Of a stretch of DNA of 64,000 nucleotides, positions 45,546 to 57,009 are shown piece after piece. The stretch's first letter is position 1; every line of letters begins with the position of its first letter. Below the pieces are notes generated by a model that did not search any database, had not been told where the DNA came from, and worked only from the letters and a program-made list of their open reading frames with translations. The stretch spans positions 25,549,501 through 25,613,500 of the forward strand of contig JAVQMG010000125.1 in NCBI GenBank assembly GCA_032878915.1, written 5' to 3'. This DNA comes from Castanopsis chinensis. Lineage: Eukaryota; Streptophyta; Magnoliopsida; Fagales; Fagaceae. The position numbers and the translations under genes are program-made.

Positions 45546-45956
45546 CTAGTCTCATCACACACGCTTCGCGCGTGTGATGAGATTTTTTTTTTTTTTTCAG
45601 TGGTCTTATTTTGTTAAAAAAAATTGTATTTAATTATTTTATATATATTTATATATGATTTTTATTTTAAAAATCTAATTTATGAGTGAATAAATCAATT
45701 TAAAAATTTATAGGAGAGTGATTCTATTTTTTAGGCAATATTTTAGTGGGAGTTGGAGTTGCATTTTTACCGAATTGTCCTTTAATTTTGTCTCTACTTA
45801 AATATAGGATTATAGGGACATTTTTGAACTAAAAAATGAGTTTTTACCAGATTGTGCTTTAATTTTGTCTTTACTTAAACATAGGACTGTAAGGGAATTT
45901 TTGAACTAAAAAAATAAGAATCCAAACAGGGAAAGCCCCTCAAATAGTAGTATAGA
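45546..45956 (-). mobile_element. Non-autonomous Helitron, 411 bp
   Basis: On the minus strand it starts TCTATACTACTATTTGAGG, preceded by A. It ends with a near-perfect 15-bp-arm hairpin (CTCATCACACGCG/CGTGTGTGATGAG), then A-CTAG, followed by T. This is the complete Helitron signature (5' TC, 3' hairpin, CTRR, insertion between A and T). Internally a segment of about 75 bp is tandemly duplicated (about 45755-45905). It encodes no Rep/helicase. Confidence 0.85.
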
Positions 45957-45957
45957 T

Positions 45958-46139
45958 TATATACAGATCATATCACGTCATCTGTATCAAAATCCAATAA
46001 ATGAGTGACGTGTGTAAAAATAACTACCTATTAACACATGTCTTTCATTAGTTAGTGGGGTAATTATTTTTTGCTAATGTGTTTCATACTTATTAAATTT
46101 TGATACCACTGACATTGTATCATTTAATATCAGATACCT
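45958..46139. mobile_element. Short MITE-like inverted repeat
   Basis: The ends are approximate inverted repeats around GATAC/GTATCAAAAT. A related sequence in the same orientation lies at about 61136-61322. Confidence 0.4.
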
Positions 46140-46862
46140 TCTCTTAGTTCCTCACAAGAAAAAGTAATGGAATTTAAAATTGATCTTATCCCTGTAAGGT
46201 AAAATTGATCCACAAGATGATTGGAATTTAGAAATAAAAATAAAATTTATGACTGATTAAAATTTCATAACTATGGCAAAATTTCATACCTGAGTTCCCT
46301 CTGTAGAAATTTAATGGTACGAAGGTAGTGCAGCCACGCTACTGTCTTATTACTATAGTTTTATTCTCTTACTAACGTTTTAGCTCAAAATAATAATAAA
46401 TCTCTTGCCAACATAGACATATTCGTTTTTTTTTTTGGTGGTAAACATAGACATATTTGTTATAGCATGCATTATGTGATAATGTATATTTTTGTTTTCA
46501 TTTTAAATGAATGATTTGGCATCTTTTTATTTATAAAAAACTTCAATCAAATTTTCTTGCTTTAGCAGTAGCTGCAGCAGCAAGCAGAGGGCACAAAGGT
46601 TAATAAATTTTTCTTACCAGGTGACAATCTCCGTAAAATTTCTCTTGTTCCTAGCAAGCAGAGACTCCTGTAATACTCTTGTTCTGACTGAATTCAATTT
46701 GAATTCGTTTATATCCCATTTTTTAAACCCACATCTCTCAAACGTTTCCAGCAATTAATATGGGGGACGTTTCGCTGATAAACTTAATTAATGTATATAT
46801 TCTAAAAATAAACGTATATATATATCAATGAACTGGACAAACTGTTCGGTTGGATTAGAATA

Positions 46863-47049
46863 TGAGATCATAGTTTTTTTTTTTTTTTATATAAGATAGA
46901 ATTTCTACTTTAGCCTAATCTAAGTGTATATGTGTGTGAAGCTCCCTTCTAGAGACTTGAACCCCAGCCCTTGCCTTCCACACCCCATAAACACTTATAC
47001 TTGTAGAGTAACCATTACATCAAGGGTGTGTGGTGGTGAGATCATAGTT
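46863..47049 (-). mobile_element. tRNA-derived SINE with long TSD
   Basis: The minus strand shows an A-box-like TGTAATGGTTACTC, a B-box GGGTTCAAGTCTC and a poly(A) tail (plus poly(T) 46874-46888). A 13-bp duplication TGAGATCATAGTT is at 46863-46875 and 47037-47049. The body is about 160 bp. Confidence 0.85.
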
Positions 47050-47769
47050 ATTAAAATGTGAATCATATCAAAAATTGATTTTATTTTTTATTTTATTTTT
47101 TGTATTGTATATCGTATTGTATTGTGTATCGTAAAATACACTTAATAAAATTAATAAAAATTTATAGATATACATATATAAAATGTAAATTTGTTATAAA
47201 TTTAAATATATTCAAATTAGAACTAATTTAAGCATCACTTATGTAATAATATTAACAAATCTAACTAAATAACTCAAATTAACACGTGTTTATAATGTAC
47301 CGTAGTGGTTCTAGGAATTTTTTTTTGGGTGGTCACTAAGAAATTTAAATTATACAAAATGTAATAAAGCAATAACTTGAATATTTGTTACAATTGCGAG
47401 TCGAGTTGCTAAAGATAGCAAAATTGTTGCGATTGTAAAACAAAAAAAGTATAGTTGTCATCACCATCAAGGAGAACTTATAACCATAATATTTTTCTTA
47501 GTACTAGTTTTTAAGGAAAAATGAAATTATAAATTATTTTTATTGAATAGGTTGAAAGAGCTAAAAATTTGAATGATTAGCGATTTTTATCTTTTTGTTT
47601 TATAACAGGTTTTTGTTGAATAATTTGTTCACTTGTTGTTGTTTGGTCTTTTCTTGTTTTTGTTTGGTTTATGTGTGTTGTTTTTTGGAATAATATTTAT
47701 TATTGTTATTTAAGCTTTTTTATTTGTTATAAAAAGGATTAAGGATTAAATTTGAGGGTAGAATTAATT

Positions 47770-47960
47770 TTAGCGTAATACTACATCCACAAGCTGATCT
47801 TGTAGTCCTACCCAATGAGAATAGACAGATTATTAAAAATTGATGACATCATCTTACCTGTCATGACAACCCCATAAATCTAACTCTTCCAACGTCCGTT
47901 AACCTGTTAAAGCCAAGAGTCCAAATTTGGTAAGGATGAGGTGTAAAACCCATGTTTTAT
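47770..47960 (+). repeat. Dispersed repeat (partner inverted at 59893-60010)
   Basis: It shares CCAATGAGAA...GACAGAT.ATTAAAAATTGAT with the reverse complement of 59893-60010. Probably one MITE family in two orientations. Confidence 0.5.
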
Positions 47961-48092
47961 ACCATTCAATAATAGATTGTCATATTAACTTTTTACTTAA
48001 AACTCAATACATCATACCACATATAATAACATCTCAATGAACGCACAATTAAGTTAAATTTTTAAATAGGTATCAATACTATTATTTAATAT

Positions 48093-50180
48093 ATACTATT
48101 ATTTAAGAGGCTTTCCCTGTTTGGATTGGATTTTTTTTTCTTCCAAAAAGACCCCTCTCCCCTAAAATTTAGCAGAAACAAAACTTGAGGATAACACGGT
48201 AATAATACACCATTTTTTTTTGATTCCTTAATAATACACCTTTATACTGCTATAACTCTTTCAAATTCTTTCAATTACTAAAATAATCAACTCACGTTTC
48301 AAACACAATGGATGAACCATAGTACAATGTCGGTTTTGTGTTTAGGAATCATCTTTGGATTTCTTTTATGTCTTTGTCCAATGGTATGTTGCCCTGAATC
48401 CATTTCTTCCTTCTAATTGTTGAATTGCATTAACATATATTTTATACTCATTTGGTGGGTTTTTTTTTTTTTTTTTTTTTTTTTACGGCAGATTTCTTTA
48501 ATTTTTTAATACCAATTTAGGGGTTCATATAATCATTAGCCAATACATAGGGAAAAACCTGGCTTTCATAATCCAAAGGGAATTTCCAATAGATGTCTGC
48601 ACGGTTGCAATTTCTTGCATTGTCCGATCATAACCAGAGGTCCAAAGCTACTATTGGGTCTAACTTTCTTTTATGGGTTTAATAAATCATATAAAAAAAA
48701 AGATAGATGAAGATGAAGATGTGATATGTTTTGGTTTTTTTTCTTTATCTATACCACACTTGAAAGAGTAAATCTAATATGTTTTAAGGTTTTTTTTCCC
48801 CTTTAATTCTTTAATATTTTCTTCTACTTTGTAAACTAATAGATAAATGTATTTAATATTTTGTTTATGAAGCAAGGACTATTCAGTGTAGGCATCCTTA
48901 AGAACAGAGGCGGTGTATCTCAATTATCTTTACTTTAGCAATTGATCAATGTATGTAAAGTCGCATACCCCGACTCCTAAGAAAAGGATTGAAAGACTAG
49001 GAAAAACAACAAACCACTGAAGCTAGGCATGGAAATTATATTGTTTATAAAGGCATGATGTGGTTTAGTTTTTCAAAAATTTAATTTCTCTTTTATTTTT
49101 TGAAGTAGGGTTGTTGGGCTAATTTATTGATTAATTAATTAATGTAATGTTAGTAGAATGGAAGTATTGTGAGTGGTTTTGGAAATATGTAGGTAGTAAT
49201 CCAGATGGCCGTTTTGTATTAATATTAATATTTTTTGTATAAAATTGTGTAATTGTTTATCCTATTTTCTTTAACTAGAAGGATATGGAAATAGAAAAAC
49301 ATTTTAGTCAAAAGCAATGATGCATTTGTCAAGTTGTAGAACCACACTTGGTTTGACAAGAAATTTTTATGATATTTTTCATTTTTTTTTTTTATATTTA
49401 AGCTATTTTTGATTGAATGCAGATATATTTGCCTTTTCATTTCTCTTAGTCTTAGATGATTGAGATTTGAGAGCAATTTGGATTAATTAATCTAATTGGT
49501 TAAGAAATCCTATACTAAAATCAATTTCTATTAGGTCAGTCCAATTAATCCTGCAACTATAAGCAAACTTTGTTACTACTAAGATATGGTCATGTACAAA
49601 CATTCAAATGTCATATAGTGAAGCGGTTGGGCATTCGATTTTTTCTTTTTTTTTTTCCTAAATAAAAAGAGGGTTTTTGGTGTGGACTCATCAACCTCAA
49701 GCCTCGTGATGACAATAAGTAATACCATGTGTACCATTTGGACTTGATGGAGCTATCATTGTAAGCACAACACATTCGTTGAAGTACTACTCTAATCGCT
49801 CAACTCTTACTAGGTATTATGTCAAATGATACGAGAATTCCTACCACCAAACCACACTTTATAGTGGTGAGCATTCAACTTCTTGATGTTATCGTCGTTA
49901 ATTCTACATATTATGGAGGGATAGTGCATAGTGCTGACAATGTTTATAATGGATGTTGATATAGTGCATGGTGCTAAGATAGTGAGTTGGTGATAGTTTG
50001 TTTTGTTACTCAAATTAATTCTTGGACCTTCTTTTTCATTTGAAATTTCAAATATAAAACTTTTTTTTATAGAAGGTTAGAAAAATAAAAATAAAATACA
50101 TATTAAAGTTTATAAGATTCTTTCATGTGCTTAAAGACTCTTCTAATTTTTTTTTTTTAAAACTTCCTATTTATCTTAAT
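48093..50180. other. AT-rich stretch with a Helitron-like 5' motif, no gene seen
   Basis: At about 48093-48135 the plus strand resembles the 5' end of the Helitron at 45956 (TATACTATTATTTAAGAGGC followed by TTTCCCTGTTTGGAT). The terminal TC is not preserved and no 3' end was found. The rest holds poly(T) tracts (48462-48484) and no coding sequence. Confidence 0.35.
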
Positions 50181-50185
50181 TCAAG

Positions 50186-50315
50186 GTTGCTACATTTTTC
50201 AATTGCAAAAATACCTAGAGGTGTGATGAGATATATATGAAAAAGTTATTTTACCCACAAACTCAAACATCTCATCACACCCCTAAGTATTTTTGTAATT
50301 GGAAAATATTGTAAC
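50186..50315. repeat. Hairpin MITE-like repeat
   Basis: Arms of about 47 bp (GTTGCTACATTTTTCAATTG... and GTTACAATATTTTCCAATTA... inverted) are separated by about 40 bp. Confidence 0.6.
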
Positions 50316-50408
50316 TTTTAATTATGATGGATGAATATTATTAACTTTTACACTTCTTTTGGGGGTCCAAAAAGAAATAGAATGGAATAAGTAATTCGTA
50401 GAGGAACA

Positions 50409-50437
50409 CTAGCCTCTGAGCACGTGCTCAAAGGCTC
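50409..50437 (-). mobile_element. Helitron-like 3' terminus
   Basis: On the minus strand the palindrome GAGCACGTGCTC lies within AGCCTTTGAGCACGTGCTC, followed by AGAGG, CTAG and a flanking T. It is close in sequence to the terminus at 43040-43085, so it is a family member. Its 5' end was not located. Confidence 0.5.
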
Positions 50438-50559
50438 TTTTTTTTTTTTGTAAATGTTAATAATTTTTGTCCATTATAAATTGGGATTACTGCACATTTT
50501 CTAATCACAAAAAAAATCTAAGAGTGTGATAAGTGTTATGCGTGGAGAAAGGTTAATAA

Positions 50560-50725
50560 TTTTAATATTTAGTATAGAGCTTTCCACTAGATCCTTTAAA
50601 AATCTTGTGGAATTGATCATAGAAAAACCCAGCAAGCTTGAGCTCTTTGCAGCAACTGCCTGGTTTTTATGGTCTCGGCGTAACAAGCTCAGGTTGAACA
50701 GCGATGCGCTCCCCTGGTTTTTATG
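50560..50725 (+). pseudogene. LINE-type reverse transcriptase C-terminal fragment
   Basis: The frame reads RSFKNLVELIIEKPSKLELF followed by AATAWFLWSRRNKLRLN. This resembles the region after the RT domain in plant non-LTR retrotransposons or the related zinc-binding/RNase H proteins. It is only about 50 codons long and is bounded by stops. A TGGTTTTTATGGT motif occurs twice, which suggests a small duplication. Confidence 0.5.
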
Positions 50726-50941
50726 GTTTTCAGATAATTTGAAATGACAGGGTAGATTAATAGCAACAAATCATTTTACTATGAGAAAATTTGATTATAA
50801 ATGCTGCTTACTTTGTTTATTTACCTCTGGATTGAGTCTGTGCCAATGGACCACTGGATGGTAAGGGAGGTCGATGTACTTGGCTCAATATTTTCCATTG
50901 TTATGATGGTGATGGAGTCTGCTTGATACTTGGTATTGCAG

Positions 50942-51421
50942 GCAATAGATGATGCAGGTCATGACAAGGCAAGCATTTTCAAAGTCGAAGGGCTGGAAGC
51001 TGTAGATCGAGCTATAGGACAGTTGGGTAGGCTCTTCTAGGAGGCAGAATCAACTGGAAAATTTCGTTATTTTCTTTGCATTACTAGAGACCACTCAACT
51101 CCAGTTGAATATGGAGACCACAGCTTTGAGCCAGTTCCATTTGCAATGTGTCGGTTGAAAGACTTTGTGAGTGCAGTAGGTGGGGAGTCCATTGTTTTGG
51201 GAACTTCTCTTGATCCATTTCCACTCCCAGCCACTGAAGTTGATGATGACCTAACAGATGATATGGGAATTGAACAAGTGAGAAGCACACAGCTCCAAGC
51301 TTATAATGGTGATTTGGTTTGTGAGTTTAACGAGATTGCAGCAGCAAGAGGTTGTCTTGGGCGTTTTCCAGGAGGAGAGATGATGGGAATTATAACGAAA
51401 TTTCTTAGATTAGATGCATGA
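50942..51421 (+). pseudogene. Cofactor-independent phosphoglycerate mutase-like, terminal exon remnant
   Basis: After a good acceptor (TTGGTATTGCAG) about 158 codons read AIDDAGHDKASIFKVEGLEA, then DRAIGQLGRLF, a TAG, EAESTGKFRYFLCIT, DHSTPVEYGDHSFEP, and at the end LGRFPGGEMMGIITKFLRLDA and a stop. This is the C-terminal exon of the plant archaeal-type 2,3-bisphosphoglycerate-independent phosphoglycerate mutase-like family. DHSTP is the metal-binding motif, although the usual preceding Gly is Arg here. The in-frame TAG (about 51038-51040) and the absence of all upstream exons make it a pseudogene fragment. Confidence 0.75.
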
Positions 51422-51429
51422 ATGGTCTG

Positions 51430-53000
51430 GAAGTTAGGAGATTCATGGTGGCTGCATATCACGTAGAGAATTAATAAGGCTGTTTTTTTTTTTTTTTTTT
51501 TGGGGGAGTTGGGGGGGGGGGGGGCGCTGATAAATAGCTACAATCAAGTTATTTCAAATGTACAAATTATACTCAAAACACTAGTACGCCATTACCAAAC
51601 CAACTGGATATATAAATAATCATTAGAGCATTTGTCCACAACCTATGTCAAAGATTACAAAACATGATTCTAAATTAGAATTTCTCTAAACAGAACTAAG
51701 AAGGAAAGGGGGCATTCCTCCACCCAAATTCCCTTAGAATTTCTTGAGAGCTTACTTTGCTATTACATGAGCTGTTTGATTACATAAAGAATTTGTAAAA
51801 CTAAAACCCTTTTTGAAGTGTGGTGCTTTCTGCTGGATGTCTTCAACCAATGTTCCAAAGGTTCAAAGACATTTCTCTGGATTTTGTAGAGCAATGAATA
51901 GATCAGTAGTCACCTTCAAGCATGAGATCATACAAACTCAACTCAGCAGCAAACTATATAAGTAAACTTATTATTTGACAAGTGATACAGACTGTATTGG
52001 TAACAAGAAAATCTATATAAAAGCAACATACATTTTTTTTTTTTTGGGATAAGTATATACAAGCAGCATACATAGACTCCCTCTAAATAATTACAAGCTA
52101 AAAATCAAATTATTAACAAAGTCTACAAAGGAAGGGATACAAACACGACAAAATCTAGTAGAATACTTATACAATCACAACAAAAATAAATATTTTAGCT
52201 CAAGAATTGATAACTCAAAGCCATTACATGTGTGGTTACTTATCTCTACCGTTATTGTCCATATAAGCAAAGGGGTATCCTAATAAGAAACAATTGCATA
52301 TGAAAGCTCATTCAAGTTGCAACTATGATCCTGATGATTACCAAACTCACATTAGGCATTCAAATCAGCCAATGTTCTGAAATTTGGAACTTACTCTCAG
52401 CTAATGCCAAAGCCAAGAGACCTATACACACACCAACTACAAGCAGGTCACTTTCAGTTCAATCACTGCACATTCCGCCATGGCCAATATCCCAATTTTA
52501 AAACCCAAGCAAAATCAGCAAGCTTTATACTTAACAATAAAACTTAGTCATCAGACAGATCAAAATTGAAACAAAATGAGATCCAAGGCTTCGGTAAACA
52601 AAAATAAAAATTAAAGTAAAAAAAATAACAGAGGGACCCTTAACACCAACTATAGTTACCACAAATCTATGGCAAGGAAGAGAAACAAATTAAAATGAAT
52701 AAGCAGCCTCCAAGCTTGAAAGACCAACCATCACATAAGGAGAAATTTAATTGGTATAGTATTTTCTTACCAGATGAAACAAAATTTCCCTAACCCATTG
52801 AAGACTATAAGGAATAAAAATACGTTCAAAATTTTGATATTCGTCTTCGGAAATGTTGAACAAAGAGAAAACTTTTTATATATAAAAAAAATGTCCGAAA
52901 ATAATTCTATTATAAATTTGGAACCAAATGTTTCTCTATTATAAGTTTATACATGATAACCAATGTAAATTTTACAAATAAATAACAAAATTAGACATCA
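51430..53000. other. Non-coding stretch between two gene fragments
   Basis: No coding sequence seen, including none of the downstream exons that a full BRO1-like gene would need. A poly(T)/poly(G) tract lies at 51483-51526. Confidence 0.5.
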
Positions 53001-53007
53001 CAATAAC

Positions 53008-53830
53008 TCAAGCATAAAGTTTTGCAGTAAAACTACCTTCTGATAACTTTGGCTGGTAACCATCGGCAGATACTCTTGGGAGAAGTAATAACTTGACCTG
53101 TGATAATGATAGCATTGCCATCAAGTGCAAAACTGACAACACCTCATACCAAGCATTAGACATGCCTGCTTCTTGCAAAAGTATTGATCCATATAAAAAC
53201 ATCAATTCCACTGAACGGAGGAGGGATGTAATGACAACTAGAAATGAAAGGCAGAGCAGAAATTTGAAAATTGATAGATTAGTCCTATACTCCCACCTTT
53301 GCATCATCCTCCTGATTTACCCATACAAATTGTACCTTGTATTGTAGATGGCTTCCTACAAATAACAGATAAGCGCCACTATTATGAATCATCCAAAACA
53401 GTTAAAACATTCAAATCATGGTGGCACTAATACACGCTTTACCATCTTTAACTAGTTCTAAAAGAACAGGCAAGTAATCTTCTAGAGCCTGCTGAAGATC
53501 AGCTAAGGTTGAACCTCCTACAAACAACAAAATTATCCAATGTTTCAATAACTGAGGTCTTACAATTAGTAAAGCAATATCAAGTTTTTTCTATAGCAAA
53601 CCACGATGGGTTTTTCTCCTAGTTCTTGTAACTGTAGGAGCTTCTTGACCAGCCATTACAACAATAAGAGTTCTCAGAGTAGATAGGCGCTCCACTAAAT
53701 TCTTGGACAAGTGATCACCTAATGAGTGGGAGAAATCAACAGGTTTAGGAATCCGAAAACCAGGAACATACACAGAAACATCCCCAATATTCCCTGGCCT
53801 CCTCAAACGTCCACAGGTTTGATAAACCCA
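53008..53830 (-). pseudogene. BRO1-domain protein gene, 5' fragment
   Basis: Exon-like pieces on the minus strand read in order RRPGNIGDVSVYVPGFRIPK with VVMAGQEAPTVTRTRRKTH (about 53806-53602), GGSTLADLQQALEDYLPVLL (about 53512-53440), SHLQYKVQFVWVNQEDDA (about 53358-53298) and MSNAWYEVLSVLHLMAMLSL with LLLLPRVSADGYQPKLSEG (about 53165-53030). They match the N-terminal part of plant BROX/BRO1-like endosomal proteins. The first two junctions are GT-AG and in phase; the third junction does not fit cleanly. The remaining two thirds of the gene is missing downstream, so it is truncated. It lies next to a partial arm of the large palindrome and 1.6 kb from another gene fragment. Confidence 0.7.
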
Positions 53831-54059
53831 TAAACCCAGAAAAACCCATCAATAATGTTTTCTCTTCTCAAAATCACACCCAGCAATAACAATTCAAAGA
53901 CTAATAATATTAGCACAAAACCTAAAACTATTAGTAATGAGCAATATTAGCACAAAACTAGCAATACCCGGAACCCTTAAACTCTAATTCCAAAACCCAA
54001 AATCCCAAACACAACTGTACCGAACCCATAAACACCCATCAAAAATTCGAAATCCAAAT

Positions 54060-54483
54060 TGGGGAAAAGGGAAAATCACGAAAAAAAAACCTTTGGATCG
54101 TGGCTCACGGCAGCTCTGGTTTGTTTCTAAGCTCCACGCACAGCTCCAACGAAATCTGTGGCGGTGAGCTGCGGTGTGTGGTGTGGTGGAGGTTTGGGCA
54201 AGCAAAGATGGAAGAGGGAGCTTTTGTCTGAGGGCTGTGGTTTTCCTTCTTTGTTCTCTGTTTGGAGTCTACTTCGGCGATCTGTGTGGCGGTGGTGGAG
54301 GTTCGGCGTGAAGGAAGCAGAGGAAAAGGAACGGCGTGAAGAGAAGCAAGCAAAGGAAGCTGTCAGCGTGAAGTGTTTTTCCTGAGGTCATAATGTTTAA
54401 GTGAAGTGTTTAAGTGATATCTGACGTGTTGTGATCTCATTGGCTGGTGTAAAACACTAGTTTTGCACCAGCTTCGGTCCTAA
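54060..54483 (+). repeat. Third, partial arm of the foldback element
   Basis: About 425 bp are homologous to 56600-57009 and, inverted, to 54507-54940. It ends in the same 24-bp hairpin (54446-54469), 10 nt, then CTAA and T. Together with the next arm it forms a head-to-head pair separated by 23 bp. Confidence 0.8.
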
Positions 54484-54506
54484 TATTTTCTCCAAAAGAG
54501 TAAACA

Positions 54507-57009
54507 TTAGGTCTGGAGCTGGCGTAAAACCAGTGTTTTACGCCAGCCAATGAGACCTCGCCACGTCAGATATCACTTAAACACTTCACTTAAACATTAT
54601 GACCTCAGGAAAAAACACTTCACGCTGACAGCTTCCTTTGCTTGCTTCTCTTCACGCCGTTCCTTTTCCTCTGCTTCCTTCACGCCGAACCTCCACCACC
54701 GCCACACAGATCGCCAGAGCAGACTCGAAACAGAGAACGAAGAAAGAAAACCACAGCCCTCAGACAAAAGCTCCCTCTTCCATCTTTGCTTGCCCAAACC
54801 TCCACCACACCACACACTACAGCTCACCGCCACAGATTTTGCCGGAGCTGTGATCGGAGCTTGGAAACAAACCGGAGCCTCCATGAACCGCGATCCAAAG
54901 GTTTGTTTTTCATGATTGGGGGAAAAGGGAACACCCAATTCGAAATCCAAATTGGGTGTTCGGATTTTTTGTTTGGTTCATCAGAAAGTTTCAAATTTTC
55001 AGCATTTCCTTTTTGATGAGAACAGAGGGTGAGTGTATGTTCATATCTTGTATTGTCCTAATGAAAGATGCTGTGTTGGGTTTTGATATGATCAGGGGTT
55101 TGTTTGGTTTTTGAATTAGGGATGTTTGATTGATTTGATTAAGTTAGACTAACTGTTAGATAAACTGGCTTTAGATGTACAATGTGATGAGATTGAGTTT
55201 GGAAATGATAATTGAATACTGAATTGGAACTTGTTGTGAAGAAGTTGACAATTATGTTGAAAGTTTCAAAATTTGTTTTACTTTTTCGCAAGTGGGTTTT
55301 TGTTGGGTTGCTATAGCTGTATTATGCTTATAAGATTGATATTGTGTTTTTTCTGATTTCTTTTGTTGTGGTTTGAACTGAGAAAATTTTGGTTTTTGAA
55401 GTTTATGTTGGGTTGCTGGATTTTTTTTTTTTTTTTTCTTGTACGTATATGCATATATGTATATGGGTTTTACTTGGTGCAATATTGATGTGTAAGTTGG
55501 GTTGCTGGAGCTTTTGTTTTTGTCATGGCAAAGGCATGCTCTTTCTATCTTTTCTTCACTTACCAATAAATGGAAATTGTAGTGTTTTATTAATGGGAAC
55601 TTTTATATGAATGCTGGCACCAAAATTCATAGCCTGTTAATGTACTCATATTTCAAACTGTCCACTAAAAAAATGTTTTGCAGATACCGAACATTGATAA
55701 AAATGAAGTGTAATAGTTGATTTGATACCTAGGAGAGTATTATTTGCCAATGGAAATTTTGCAGGGAACATTTTGAGGTCATATTGTTTCTTTAATGTAA
55801 TAGTGTTTTGAGGTCATATCAATGTAATAGTGTTTTTCTGATTTCTTTTATTCTAGTTTGAATTGGGAAAATTTTGGTTTTTGAAGTTTATGTTGGGTTG
55901 CTGGAGTTTTTCTTGTACATGTATGCATATATATAAGTTTCCATTCATTGGTAAGTGAAGAAAAGATAGAGAGAGCATGCCTTTGCCATGACAAATACAA
56001 AAGCTCCAGCAACCCAACTTACACATATCAATATTGCACCAAGTAAAACCCACATACACATATGCATATACATACAAAAAAAAAAAAAAAAAAAACTCCA
56101 GCAACCCAACGTAAACTTCAAAAACGAAAATTTTCTCAGTTCAAACCACAACAAAAGAAATCAGAAAAAACACAATATCAATCTTATAAGCATAATACAG
56201 CTATAGCAACCCAACAAAAACCCACTTGCAAAAAAGTAAAACAAATTTTGAAACTTTCAACACAATTGTCAACTTCTTCACAGCAAGTTCTAATTCAATA
56301 TTCAATTATCATTTCCAAACTCAATCCCATCACATTGTACATCTAAAGCCAGTTTATCTAACAGTCAATCTAACTTAATCAAATCAATCAAACATCCCTA
56401 ATTCAAAAACCAAACAAACCCCTAATCATATCAAAACCCAACACAGCATCTTTCATTAGGACAATACAAGATATGAACATACACTCACCCTCCGTTCTCA
56501 TCAAAAAGGAAATGCTGAAAATTTGAAACTTTCCGATGAACCAAACAAAAAATCCGAACACCCAATTTGGATTTCGAATTGGGTTTTCCCTTTTCCCCAA
56601 TCATGAAAGAAAAACCTTGGGATCGCAGTTCACGGCAGCTCCGGTTTGTTTCCAAGCTTCGGTCACAGCTCCGGCGAAATATATGGCGGTGAGCTCCAGT
56701 GTATGGTGTGGTGGAGGTTTGGGCAAGCAAAGATGGAAAAGGGAGCTTTTGTCTGAGGGTTGTGGTTTTCTTTCTTCGTTCTCTATTTCGAGTCTACTCC
56801 GGCAATCTGTGTGGCAGTGGTGGAGGTTCGGCGTGAAGGACGCAGAGGAAAAGGAACAGCGTGAAGAGAAACAAGCAAAGGAAGCTGTGAGCGTGAAGTG
56901 TTTTTTCCTGAGGTCATAATGTTTAAGTGAAGTGTTTAAGTGATATCCGACGTGGCGAGGTCTCATTGGCTGGCGTAAAACACTAGTTTTACGCCAGTTC
57001 TGGACCTAA
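54507..57009. mobile_element. Large palindromic foldback element (about 1.07-kb arms)
   Basis: The arms 54507-55573 and 55938-57009 are near-identical reverse complements around a 364-bp spacer. Each outer end has a hairpin, GGCGTAAAAC-(4 nt)-GTTTTACGCC (54521-54544 and 56972-56995), then about 10 nt, then CTAA with flanking T reading outward. The spacer itself contains a direct copy (about 55828-55937) of part of the left arm. Frames in the arms are mirror images with no family resemblance. It could be a foldback or MULE-type TIR element, or Helitron-like units inserted in opposite orientation. A transcript through it would fold into a dsRNA stem of about 1 kb. Confidence 0.8.

Noticed and set aside
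54158..56966. Repeated similar frames of 70-127 codons on both strands (HFTLTASFACFSSR... and mirror)
   Set aside because: They recur because the DNA is an inverted repeat. They have no domain, and frames on both strands cannot all be genes.
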